Shown here piece after piece: positions 26,455-34,718 of a stretch of 64,000 nucleotides of DNA; position 1 is the first letter of the stretch; every line of letters starts with the position of its first letter. Under the pieces are notes generated by a model. That model ran no database searches and was not told the origin of the DNA. It saw only the letters and a list, made by a program, of their open reading frames with translations. Origin of the DNA: an uncultured Mesonia sp. GTDB taxonomy: Bacteria; Bacteroidota; Bacteroidia; Flavobacteriales; Flavobacteriaceae. The DNA is taken from assembly GCA_947499595.1 (NCBI GenBank), contig CANMOY010000007.1:1-64000 (forward strand). Direction: 5' to 3'. A program made the translations under genes and the position numbers.

Positions 26455-26883
26455 ATGAAAAGAATCATTAGGAACATTTTGGCGGTTATCATAGGTGCCC
26501 TTATCGGTGGTATTACCAATTCTGCAATAATTTATTTAGCACCATCACTAATCGAATATCCGGCTGGTGTAGATACCACAACCGTAGAAGGCTTAAAAGC
26601 CGCGGCAGATTCCTTGACTGCTAAACATTATTTATTTGCATTTCTAGCTCATGCCTTGGGTACTTTAGTAGGTGGCTTTTTTGCTGCCTTATTGGGAGTA
26701 AAAAAAGAAGCCTTATTAGCCCTGATTGTGGGAGGCTTTTTCCTAATAGGAGGTATTGTTGCTAGTTTTATGATTCCAGCACCAACTTGGTTTATTTTCT
26801 TAGACTTACTACTCGCTTATTTACCTATGGCTTGGTTGGGATATAAAATTAAAATATCTATCATCAACAACAAAATGGGCTAA
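26455..26883 (+). CDS. Small four-helix membrane protein in the paa operon
   Basis: A 142-residue hydrophobic protein with about four membrane helices: ILAVIIGALIGGITNSAIIY near the N-terminus, AFLAHALGTLVGGFFAALLG, then ALLALIVGGFFLIGGIVASF and FLDLLLAYLPMAWLGY. No catalytic or transport motif is seen. It is packed between paaH (12 bp) and paaI (8 bp), so it is co-transcribed. It is not a standard paa component; a role in uptake or a chance passenger are both possible. Confidence 0.8.
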   Translation: MKRIIRNILAVIIGALIGGITNSAIIYLAPSLIEYPAGVDTTTVEGLKAAADSLTAKHYLFAFLAHALGTLVGGFFAALLGVKKEALLALIVGGFFLIGGIVASFMIPAPTWFIFLDLLLAYLPMAWLGYKIKISIINNKMG

Positions 26884-26891
26884 AAGATTTT

Positions 26892-27320
26892 ATGGATAAA
26901 TCCGATGATAAGGCGAAGCTAATACCTTATAAAATGCTAGAGAACGATGCCTACAGTCAGTGGTTAGGTATCCAAATTCTTGACGTAAAAGAAGGCTATT
27001 GCCAGCTAAAGATGCAAATCCGTAAAGACATGCTTAACAGCATGAAAAAAGCCCACGGCGGTATAACTTACGCTTTAGCAGACACCGCATTTGGGTTCGC
27101 TTGCAATACTTTTGGCAAAAAAGCAGTTTCAATAGAAAGTTCTATCAACCATATAGAAGCTTTAGAAGAGGGCGATATACTCATAGCAGAGTCAGATGTA
27201 AAAAGTCAAAAAAATAAGCTTGGCTTCTATATTGTCGAAATAAAAAAAGACAATCAATTGGTGGCTCTTTTTAAAGGGGTTACGTATAGAACAAATGTAG
27301 ACTGGGAAATCTATGTATAG
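26892..27320 (+). CDS. paaI: Hotdog-fold acyl-CoA thioesterase PaaI
   Basis: A 142-residue hotdog thioesterase. The family motif is KKAHGGITYALADTAFGFAC, with His-Gly-Gly and the catalytic Asp in ALAD, followed by SSINHIEALEEGDILIAES. PaaI hydrolyses ring-hydroxylated phenylacetyl-CoAs and other dead-end CoA esters, releasing trapped CoA. It ends the first paa block; a structured intergenic element and a zinc-peptidase gene follow. Confidence 0.94.
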   Translation: MDKSDDKAKLIPYKMLENDAYSQWLGIQILDVKEGYCQLKMQIRKDMLNSMKKAHGGITYALADTAFGFACNTFGKKAVSIESSINHIEALEEGDILIAESDVKSQKNKLGFYIVEIKKDNQLVALFKGVTYRTNVDWEIYV

Positions 27321-27326
27321 GTTTTT

Positions 27327-27445
27327 GGGCGCGACCCCTTAAAAGAAAGGGGTCGGGCTATACGCTATATTTTTTTGCGAGAATCTCTCTGCTATTCATT
27401 CAACCAATAGTAAGCAAAAAAAGATGTCGCTACTATCCCTCGCGC
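27327..27445. repeat. Structured intergenic element with three nested inverted-repeat stems
   Basis: An outer stem GCGCGA (27329-27334)/TCGCGC (27440-27445) encloses two hairpins: CGACCCCTT/AAGGGGTCG (27332-27340/27347-27355, loop AAAAGA) and TTTTTTTGC/GCAAAAAAA (27370-27378/27414-27422), the latter with an inner CTATT/AATAG. The unpaired segments include GGCTATACGCTATAT and GATGTCGCTACTATCCC. I recall similar elements between genes in other Bacteroidota, but cannot confirm this here. It may also terminate the paaE-I transcript. Confidence 0.6.
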
Positions 27446-27506
27446 AAAAAATTAACTGTAAATATTCACTATATTTATCCTATGCTTATATATAAAATTT
27501 GTAGTC

Positions 27507-28373
27507 ATGAAATGGAAAGGAAGACGCAAAAGCAATAATTTAGAAGACCGTAGAGGTATGAGCAGCAAAGGTAAAATAGCTGCAGGGGGTGGTTTAATTG
27601 CGATTATCGTTTTATTACTTCAGGTTTTTGGCGGAGAAACTGGTCAAGCTGTCGCACCCGTATTAAATCAACTCAATATCAATAACGCATCACAAGAGGT
27701 AGTTGAAAGAGAGTTAACCGATCAAGAAAAAGAGTTAGGCGATTTCATGGCAACCATTCTTGCCGATACAGAAGACGTATGGACACAAATTTTTCACCAA
27801 AATAATATAGGAGAGTATCAAAAGCCAAAAATGATATTGTTTACCGATGCCGTACAAACAAAATGTGGTAATGCAACCGCTGCAACCGGCCCATTTTATT
27901 GTCCAGCCGACAAAAATGTGTATATGGACCTTACTTTTTTTAATGAATTATATACTCGTTTCGGAGCAAAAAGAGGTGATTTTGCGATGGCTTATGTCAC
28001 GGCTCATGAAATTGGTCATCACGTGCAAACCCTTTTAGGAACCTCGCAAAAAGTGCGTCAAGCACAGCGAAATTTGAGTGCTGTAGAAGCCAATAAACTC
28101 TCTGTAGCCCTAGAGCTACAAGCCGATTTTTATGCAGGATTATGGGCGCATTATAATCAACGCTATTTAGAAGAAGGCGATATAGAAGAAGCTTTAAGTG
28201 CTGCACAAGCCGTAGGCGATGACGCTATTCAAAAAAGAGTGCGTGGTTCGGTAAACCCAGATACTTTTACGCACGGCACCTCCAAACAAAGAATGTATTG
28301 GTTTCTAAAAGGTTTTCAATCGGGCGATATTAGGCAGCATAACACTTTTGAGGCGCTTAATATTTCCAATTAA
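27507..28373 (+). CDS. YpfJ-type neutral zinc metallopeptidase
   Basis: A 288-residue protein of the putative neutral zinc metallopeptidase family. The N-terminus has the hallmark MKWKGRRKSNNLEDRRG followed by a single membrane helix (IAAGGGLIAIIVLLLQVFGG). The zinc motif HExxH is in VTAHEIGHHVQTLLG. FYCPADKNVYMDLTFFNEL and ELQADFYAGLWAHY (downstream Glu ligand) complete the family pattern. Cellular target unknown. It interrupts the paa genes between paaI and paaJ with its own flanking gaps. Confidence 0.92.
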   Translation: MKWKGRRKSNNLEDRRGMSSKGKIAAGGGLIAIIVLLLQVFGGETGQAVAPVLNQLNINNASQEVVERELTDQEKELGDFMATILADTEDVWTQIFHQNNIGEYQKPKMILFTDAVQTKCGNATAATGPFYCPADKNVYMDLTFFNELYTRFGAKRGDFAMAYVTAHEIGHHVQTLLGTSQKVRQAQRNLSAVEANKLSVALELQADFYAGLWAHYNQRYLEEGDIEEALSAAQAVGDDAIQKRVRGSVNPDTFTHGTSKQRMYWFLKGFQSGDIRQHNTFEALNISN

Positions 28374-28578
28374 ATCATATAATAAGTAAATTTTTTTTAT
28401 ATCTTAATTCAATTTTGGTTTGTTTTTTAAATAGTTAATGCTGAGTTGCTCTTAATTTTAAGGGTAACTAAAATAATGGGTAGCTCTAAGATTTTAACCC
28501 AATTATATAAACTATTCGGTTTAGTGTGTCTATTCCTAAGTTTTATTTATTTTTAGAGCTTTAATTAAAAATAAACCC

Positions 28579-29784
28579 ATGAGCAGTTATATAATAGATG
28601 GAATAAGAACCCCTATAGGAAATTATAAAGGAGCACTTTCGCCAGTACGTACAGACGATTTAGGTGCTTTAGTCATTAAAGAGGTTGTACGTCGCAATCC
28701 TAATATCCCAAAAGAAGCTTACGCCGATGTTATTTTAGGTTGTGCTAATCAAGCAGGAGAAGATAATAGAAACGTAGCGAGAATGTGCGCCTTATTGGCA
28801 GAATTACCTTATAGCGTTCCAGGTGAAACAGTAAATCGTTTATGTAGTAGTGGTTTATCAGCAATTATTCACGCCCATCGAGCCATTCATACCGGTGATG
28901 GAGATATTTTTATAGCCGGCGGCGTAGAGCATATGACTCGAGGTCCCTATGCTATAGCCAAACCTTCTAGTGCCTTTGGAAATGATGCAAAAATGTATGA
29001 CACCAGTTTTGGTTGGCGGTTTGTTAATCCGAAATTACACGAGATGTACGGTACAGATGGCATGGGACTTACCGCCGAAAACTTAGTTGATAAGTACAAT
29101 ATTGCTCGTGAAGATCAAGATGCGTTTGCCTATTGGAGCCAAATGAAGGCAACCGAAGCTCAAAAAAATGGACGTTTGAGTAAAGAGCTTGTTACGGTAG
29201 AAATTCCGCGTCGTAAAAAAGACCCTATTTTATTTAATCAAGATGAGTTTGTAAAACCTACCACCACAAAAGAAATTTTGGCTAAGCTTAGACCTGCCTT
29301 TAGAAAAGAAGGAAGCGTTACCGCAGGTAACTCCTCTGGTCTTAATGACGGTGCTGCAGCAACAATCATTGCATCGAGCAAAGCCGTAGAGCAATATGGA
29401 TTAAAGCCAATGGCTAAAATTTTAAGTTCGGCAGTTGTCGGAGTAGAACCTCGAATCATGGGTATTGGTCCGGTTCAGGCTTCAAATAAAGCGCTTGAGA
29501 AAGCAGGCCTAACCATGGATGATATGGATGTGATTGAATTGAATGAAGCTTTTGCCGCTCAAGCACTAGCTTGTATACGTGCTTGGGGATTAAAAGATAA
29601 CGACCCAAGAATTAATCCAAATGGTGGTGCTATAGCTTTGGGGCATCCACTTGGGGTTACGGGAGCCAGATTGGCCTATTCGGCAGCATTAGAGCTTCAA
29701 TTAACTGGTAAAAAATATGCCTTAATAACTATGTGTGTAGGTGTAGGACAGGGATACGCAGCGGTTATCGAAAATGTAAGTTAG
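28579..29784 (+). CDS. paaJ: 3-oxoadipyl-CoA/3-oxo-5,6-dehydrosuberyl-CoA thiolase PaaJ
   Basis: A 401-residue thiolase of full length. The nucleophile Cys89 lies in NRLCSSGLSAI, the catalytic His in ALGHPLGVTGAR, and the second Cys in TMCVGVGQGYA. GGVEHMTRGPYA is typical of the PaaJ/PcaF group. It cleaves 3-oxo-5,6-dehydrosuberyl-CoA and 3-oxoadipyl-CoA to acetyl-CoA plus the shortened product. The 205-bp gap upstream shows no recognised element. The downstream gap to paaZ carries GCGTTAAACGC (29784-29794) and a 26-bp palindrome. Confidence 0.93.
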   Translation: MSSYIIDGIRTPIGNYKGALSPVRTDDLGALVIKEVVRRNPNIPKEAYADVILGCANQAGEDNRNVARMCALLAELPYSVPGETVNRLCSSGLSAIIHAHRAIHTGDGDIFIAGGVEHMTRGPYAIAKPSSAFGNDAKMYDTSFGWRFVNPKLHEMYGTDGMGLTAENLVDKYNIAREDQDAFAYWSQMKATEAQKNGRLSKELVTVEIPRRKKDPILFNQDEFVKPTTTKEILAKLRPAFRKEGSVTAGNSSGLNDGAAATIIASSKAVEQYGLKPMAKILSSAVVGVEPRIMGIGPVQASNKALEKAGLTMDDMDVIELNEAFAAQALACIRAWGLKDNDPRINPNGGAIALGHPLGVTGARLAYSAALELQLTGKKYALITMCVGVGQGYAAVIENVS

Positions 29785-29867
29785 CGTTAAACGCGGATTA
29801 AAGGCCTAAATTTAATTAATAAAGAACTTAAAAAATAAGGCTTTATAATAGTATAATATGTTTAATG

Positions 29868-29893
29868 TCTTTACGGATTGCAATCCGTAAAGA
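29868..29893. promoter_or_regulatory. 26-bp perfect palindrome 17 bp upstream of paaZ
   Basis: The half-site TCTTTACGGATTG is followed directly by its exact reverse complement. No T-run follows, so an intrinsic terminator is unlikely. It could be an operator or an mRNA hairpin in the paaZ leader. It is unlike the paaE palindrome, so a different regulator would be needed. Confidence 0.55.
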
Positions 29894-29910
29894 AGAGAAA
29901 AAAGATTGAT

Positions 29911-32421
29911 ATGCAAAAATTAGAAAGTTATATAGAAGGGAAATGGGTGGCCGGTTCTGGTGAAGGAGTGCCAATGATTGATGCCGTTTCGGGCGAAACC
30001 ATTGCGCTTAGTGATACCAGCGGTTTTGATTTTGAAAAGGTTCTACAATACGGAAGGAAACAAGGTGATACTTTGCGTAGAATGACTTTTCAAGAGCGAG
30101 GCAATATGTTAAAGAAACTAGCCCTACATCTTACAAAAAAGAAAAAACAATTTTACGAAATCAGTTATAAAACCGGAGCAACTAAAATAGATAGTTGGAT
30201 AGATATAGAAGGTGGATTTGGTAATTTATTTGCCAATGCTTCTTTGCGAAAAGTTTTTCCGAACCAAGCATTCGATGTCGAAGGAGATCCTATAGATTTA
30301 TCAAGAGGTGGTCGTTTCATGGCGCATCATATTTTAGTGCCTAAAGAGGGAGTAGCGGTTCATATTAATGCATTTAATTTTCCTGTTTGGGGAATGTTAG
30401 AAAAATGTGCCGTAAACTGGATGGCCGGTATGCCTGCTGTGGTAAAACCGGCTACCAATACTGCGTTTTTAACCGAAGCTGTGGTGCGCGAAATTATTCA
30501 GTCGGGTATTTTGCCAGAAGGTGCGCTGCAGCTTATTTCGGGTTCTGCGCGATCTATTTTAGATACGGTAGAATCGCAAGATGTGGTTACTTTTACAGGT
30601 TCTGCCGATACCGGTAGAATGCTAAAATCTCATAAGCGTTTGTTGCAAGAGTCAGTTCCTTTTAATATGGAAGCAGATTCTTTAAATGCTTCCATTTTAG
30701 GAGAGGATGCAGTGCCAGGAACACCTGAATTTGATTTGTTTATTAAGGAGGTGCGTAATGAAATGACGGTGAAGTGCGGACAAAAATGTACGGCTATACG
30801 CCGCGTTATTGTGCCAGAGAAACTGGTTGAAGATGTTCAAATTGCCTTGGGTAAAGCTCTGAGTAAAGTAACCATAGGAGACCCAAGACTTAAAGAAGTT
30901 CGCATGGGAGCTTTAGTGAGTCAAGATCAAGTGCAGGAGGTACGCGAACGCGTTCAAGATTTAAGTCAGACAGCTTCATTGGTTTATGGAGATTTAGAGC
31001 ATATTGAAACTATAGGTGCCGACGCTAAAAAAGGAGCTTTTATGTCGCCTATTCTTTTAAGAGAAGATAAACCATTGCAGAACTTAGCCGTGCACGATAC
31101 AGAAGCCTTTGGCCCGGTTAGCACTATTATGCCGTACAAGAATTTAGACGAAGCCATTAAGCTTTCAAAAATGGGTAAGGGTTCATTGGTAAGTTCTATC
31201 GCAACTAATGATGACCAAGTAGCGCGTGACTACACAGTAAAAGCGGCAACCCATCACGGAAGAATCTTGGTTATTAACCGTGAAAGTGCAAAACAAAGCA
31301 CGGGCCACGGTTCGCCCTTGCCTATGCTAGTTCATGGTGGACCTGGTAGAGCGGGAGGTGGTGAAGAAATGGGTGGTAAACGCGGCATTAAGCATTATAT
31401 GCAGCGTTGTGCTATTCAAGGTTCACCAACTACTTTAACAGAGATTACAGGAATTTATCAACCAAAGGCAAAGTACAAGGAGGCCGAGATGCATCCGTTT
31501 GCATACCATTGGGAAGATATCAAACCAGGGATGTCTTTAAAGACGCATAATAGAACTCTTACGGATACCGATATCGTTAATTTTGGTAACCTTACTTGGG
31601 ATCATTTTTATGCCCATACCGATATAACTTCTTTAGACGGCAGTATTTTTGAACAAAGAACAGCACACGGTTATTTTATTATATCGGCGGCAGCTGGCTT
31701 ATTTGTTTACCCAAATAAAGGTCCTGTGGCGGCAAATTATGGCTTAGAGGAAATTCGCTTTTTAAGACCTATGTACCATAATGATACGATTCAAGTCCGC
31801 TTGACGTGTAAAGAAAAAGTAGATAGAGATCAAAAAGGGAAAGAACTGCCCAGCGGAATTGTTAAATGGTATGTAGAAGTGTTTGACGTGAATGCAGTTG
31901 AGGAGGAAGATAAATTGGTGGCCATTGCTACTATCTTAACCATGGTTCAGAAAAAGCAAACTACCTTTACGGAAATTACCGAGGAAGTTATTGATTCCGC
32001 TTTAGCGAAACTAAATGAAGATACTCAACCTGTTTGGGGAGAAATGAGTCCGCAACACATGGTAGAGCATTTAGAAACCAGTTACCGTATTGCCTCTGGA
32101 GAAATTCAAGATTTTGAAATCGCTACACCAGAAAAGTATTTAGACGATACTCGTGCTACGTTATGGAATTACAAAAAAATGCCTAAAAATTATAACTTCC
32201 CGTTATACAAGGAAGGAGAACTTCCCACTTTAAAACACGATAGCTTAACGGAAGCAAAAGAGAAAATGAAAGAGGCAAGAAAGGCTTATTTGGAGTTTTT
32301 TAAGAAAAACCCTAAAGCCACTAATAAAAATGCTGTGTTTGGTGAACTTACTAAATACGAGTGGGAGTTGTTAGAGCGTAAACACCTAAACCACCATTTT
32401 GAACAGTTTAAATTATTTTGA
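29911..32421 (+). CDS. paaZ: PaaZ oxepin-CoA hydrolase/dehydrogenase fused to a C-terminal DinB-like domain
   Basis: An 836-residue protein; ordinary PaaZ has about 680. Residues 1-520 are the aldehyde dehydrogenase with Glu254 (FNMEADSLN) and Cys293 (CGQKCTA). Residues about 525-680 are the MaoC-type hydratase that opens the oxepin ring, with Asp564 and His569 in LTWDHFYAHTD. Residues about 685-836 are an added helical domain (MSPQHMVEHLETSYRIASGE, YEWELLERKHLNHHFEQFKL) that resembles the DinB/DUF1569-like superfamily, with its several histidines. The ATG at 29911 is preferred to a TTG at 29878. A related copy of the extra domain sits at 34225-34644. The role of the fusion is unknown. Confidence 0.93.
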   Translation: MQKLESYIEGKWVAGSGEGVPMIDAVSGETIALSDTSGFDFEKVLQYGRKQGDTLRRMTFQERGNMLKKLALHLTKKKKQFYEISYKTGATKIDSWIDIEGGFGNLFANASLRKVFPNQAFDVEGDPIDLSRGGRFMAHHILVPKEGVAVHINAFNFPVWGMLEKCAVNWMAGMPAVVKPATNTAFLTEAVVREIIQSGILPEGALQLISGSARSILDTVESQDVVTFTGSADTGRMLKSHKRLLQESVPFNMEADSLNASILGEDAVPGTPEFDLFIKEVRNEMTVKCGQKCTAIRRVIVPEKLVEDVQIALGKALSKVTIGDPRLKEVRMGALVSQDQVQEVRERVQDLSQTASLVYGDLEHIETIGADAKKGAFMSPILLREDKPLQNLAVHDTEAFGPVSTIMPYKNLDEAIKLSKMGKGSLVSSIATNDDQVARDYTVKAATHHGRILVINRESAKQSTGHGSPLPMLVHGGPGRAGGGEEMGGKRGIKHYMQRCAIQGSPTTLTEITGIYQPKAKYKEAEMHPFAYHWEDIKPGMSLKTHNRTLTDTDIVNFGNLTWDHFYAHTDITSLDGSIFEQRTAHGYFIISAAAGLFVYPNKGPVAANYGLEEIRFLRPMYHNDTIQVRLTCKEKVDRDQKGKELPSGIVKWYVEVFDVNAVEEEDKLVAIATILTMVQKKQTTFTEITEEVIDSALAKLNEDTQPVWGEMSPQHMVEHLETSYRIASGEIQDFEIATPEKYLDDTRATLWNYKKMPKNYNFPLYKEGELPTLKHDSLTEAKEKMKEARKAYLEFFKKNPKATNKNAVFGELTKYEWELLERKHLNHHFEQFKLF

Positions 32422-32519
32422 AATTTTATAATTAGGATTTGTATAATAGTTTTTTTTTTTAATTTGTCGCTGTGTTTAGCTAATCATATAACTTAATATG
32501 AATCAAAAATTTATTAAAA

Positions 32520-33131
32520 ATGAAAAAATACTTTTTATTACCATTACTATTTAGCTTGGTTCTAATATCCTGCCATAAAGATACAGAAAGTTTAGATGAA
32601 AATAATTTAAGTGAAAACAACTTAGAAATTAACACTCAAGGCAGAACGGCCAATGAAATACTTATCGCTGAAATTTATAAGGAGAACGAGTTATGGTTTA
32701 AAGTAACTTCTGATAAAAATTATAGATATGATGGCGAACAAGTGTACTCTCACGAAGCATTGTATGAAATGGAAGAGTTGTGGAGTGACGATGAAAAAAC
32801 AGTAAAATTTTATAATCCAAATATTGCGGAGGAATTTGTGGAATTTGAAATGATACACTTATCTGAAGATGAAAAAACAGCAACATTGAACCTAACCTCA
32901 GGAGCTTCTGATGAAATTATTACCTTTACAGTTGAAAATTATGAAAATGAGGCTCAAGGTAAAGCTATTTGGGGAGTAGTAAAAGAAATTGTAGAAGAAG
33001 TGATAGAAGGGTTTGGTGGCAATGGCTGTGCTGCTGATGCAATTGCAGCCTGTGGAGAAGGAAATGTACAGTCTGTTAATTATGGTGACACTTGGTACGG
33101 GGGTACATATTGCGAATTTACATGTTGCTAA
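32520..33131 (+). CDS. Lipoprotein with cysteine-rich C-terminal tail, unrecognised
   Basis: A 203-residue predicted lipoprotein. The signal ends in a lipobox (SLVLISC, Cys18). The body is acidic with a strand-rich middle. The last 35 residues change character: after GGNG there are five cysteines (GCAADAIAACGEG ... YCEFTCC) and an aromatic WYGGTYC. That tail looks like a disulfide-bonded module or a ribosomal-peptide core, but I recognise no family. The next gene starts inside its last codons. The base composition is more AT-rich than the flanking paa genes, which suggests acquisition. Function not assigned. Confidence 0.75.
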   Translation: MKKYFLLPLLFSLVLISCHKDTESLDENNLSENNLEINTQGRTANEILIAEIYKENELWFKVTSDKNYRYDGEQVYSHEALYEMEELWSDDEKTVKFYNPNIAEEFVEFEMIHLSEDEKTATLNLTSGASDEIITFTVENYENEAQGKAIWGVVKEIVEEVIEGFGGNGCAADAIAACGEGNVQSVNYGDTWYGGTYCEFTCC

Positions 33132-34030
33132 AAAAAAACAAGTTTAATATTATTTTTTACATGGGGCTAGTTTTAAAACTAGTTCCATTTTTTTCATTGA
33201 TTGTTTTGTTCTTTTTTTTTTCAGATTCAATAGAACAATATATTAATTCAGAAACAGATGATTCTTTTTTCTTTGGATCAAAAGAAAAGTTTATATTGTC
33301 ACTTTTTTGGACAGCACTAATTGCGCCCATTTATGAAGAAATAATATTTGATGGAGCATTTTTAAAGAATAAAATCTATAAATGGATAAGTTATATAGGC
33401 TTATTTGGATTTACATTGTATTTCAATAGAAGTGTTTATAGTTTAGCTTTACTATTATTATTTTATATTTTCACCTATCTTAATAATGCTAGAGAAAACA
33501 ATAGTTATACAATCCATATGATTATAACAAATGCATTACTTTTTTCTGTTATACATGTTAATTTTTATGATTTAAATGTTTTTACCCCAATTTCTTTAGC
33601 TTCTAGATTTGGAGGACACCTTTTGGCTCTATGGTTAGTCGTGAATTACAAATTAATTTATGCTATATTTTTACACATATTTTGGAATACTTTTTTGATG
33701 ATCATAGCATTATATTTTGATAATCCTCTAAATAGTATAGAAGAAACAGAGTTGTTATACTATGAAAATGAATATATCAATGTAGAATATAATGAGGCTC
33801 CAAATTTTCAGGATGAAAAATATGATTTCAAGAATGATAGTACCTGGTATCTTCAATCAGCGAAAGTTGAAAGTTTACTCAAGATAAAATTTATCAATTC
33901 AGATTCTATCTTAAATTTATATAAAGCTAATAGTGGTAGGTATGATTTTAATATTCGTTTTAAAGAAGGCTTAAATAATAATCAGATTTTAAAATTTTTA
34001 ATTCAAGACTCTTTATTGATTGAAAAATAG
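33122..34030 (+). CDS. CPBP-like membrane protein (degenerate CAAX-protease family), unrecognised partner
   Basis: A 302-residue protein with about six to eight membrane helices in residues 10-215 and a soluble C-terminal tail of about 85 residues. It has CPBP-like motifs: EE in APIYEEIIFDGAFL (motif 1, where the usual arginine is replaced by Asp) and FSVIHVNF (FxxxH). A further His lies in IFLHIFWN. CPBP proteins include prenyl-protein-type proteases and bacteriocin self-immunity proteins. The ATG at 33122 overlaps the lipoprotein gene by 10 bp, so translation is probably coupled. AT-rich like its partner. Assignment to the family is moderate. Confidence 0.6.
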   Translation: MLLKKNKFNIIFYMGLVLKLVPFFSLIVLFFFFSDSIEQYINSETDDSFFFGSKEKFILSLFWTALIAPIYEEIIFDGAFLKNKIYKWISYIGLFGFTLYFNRSVYSLALLLLFYIFTYLNNARENNSYTIHMIITNALLFSVIHVNFYDLNVFTPISLASRFGGHLLALWLVVNYKLIYAIFLHIFWNTFLMIIALYFDNPLNSIEETELLYYENEYINVEYNEAPNFQDEKYDFKNDSTWYLQSAKVESLLKIKFINSDSILNLYKANSGRYDFNIRFKEGLNNNQILKFLIQDSLLIEK

Positions 34031-34130
34031 TATTAGTTAGTTCTTTATAGTTAAATAAAGATTGTCATTGTTATAAGTATTGGTATTTTTGATTATAATT
34101 TATTAATCATTTTTTAAATATAAAATAGAT

Positions 34131-34644
34131 ATGACACAACCCTACGTAAACAAAGTATACAAGATTAAATAGCTACTATAATAGCGTTTTTCATCCAGCG
34201 CATAACAGTTTGCCTAGGGATATCTTGGCAAAATTAAAAGAAGATACTCCCGCTGCTTGGGGTATGATTACTCCCCAACATATGCTGGAGCATTTAGAAA
34301 TGAGTTACCGTATCGCTGCAGGCCAAATACAAGATTTTGAAATTGTAACACCATTAGAACATATTGAAAAAGTGCAAGAAACGCTATGGAATTATCAGCC
34401 AATGCCTAAAAACTATGATTTCCCGTTGTTGCCAAAAGATAAATTAGCCGACTTGAAGCATGAAAATTTAGATGCCGCAAAGATGCAGTTGCTTGAGGCT
34501 AGGAAGGCTTTTATGCAATTCTTTAGAGAAAACCCAAATGCAACCACCAAAAATGCTGTTTTTGGAGAGCTATCAAAGTTTGAATGGGAATTATTAGAGC
34601 GTAAGCATATTAATCATCATTTTGAACAATTTGGTTTATGGTAA
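34131..34644 (+). pseudogene. Chimeric remnant: crotonase 5' end joined to PaaZ-type C-terminal domain
   Basis: Bases 34131-34224 match the start of the crotonase gene at 37049: ATG, TACGTAAA, then 35 of 40 identical bases around FHPAHNSLP.DIL. Stops (34170, 34179, 34182) and at least one frameshift disable this part. From about 34225 the frame matches the extra domain of PaaZ (HMLEHLEMSYRIAAGQIQDF against HMVEHLETSYRIASGEIQDF) and stays open to a stop at 34644. A short product could start at TTG 34210 or ATG 34264. Reading: a recombination or deletion product, with the 3' domain possibly still translated. Confidence 0.75.
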
Positions 34645-34661
34645 ACCAAAAATTAAGCATG

Positions 34662-34695
34662 AAAAAAGCCGCTATTTTTACATAGCGGCTTTTTT
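34662..34695. terminator. Bidirectional intrinsic terminator
   Basis: AAAAAAGCCGCTAT, loop TTTTAC, ATAGCGGCTTTTTT: 14-bp perfect arms with A and T tracts on both sides. It lies between the convergent chimeric gene and the S46 peptidase gene, so it can serve both. Confidence 0.9.
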
Positions 34696-34718
34696 ATTTT
34701 TGTGATTGAAAGAGCTAA

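Noticed and set aside
27507-28373. Zinc metallopeptidase as a part of phenylacetate degradation
   Set aside because: The family is unrelated to the pathway, and gaps with a structured element upstream suggest an independent unit.
28477-28557. 26-codon frame (starts MGSSKILTQL) in the gap before paaJ
   Set aside because: Too short, no promoter or conservation cue, and hydrophobic composition expected from AT-rich DNA.
32449-32460. T-run after paaZ as a possible terminator
   Set aside because: There is no inverted repeat before the run, so intrinsic termination is not supported.
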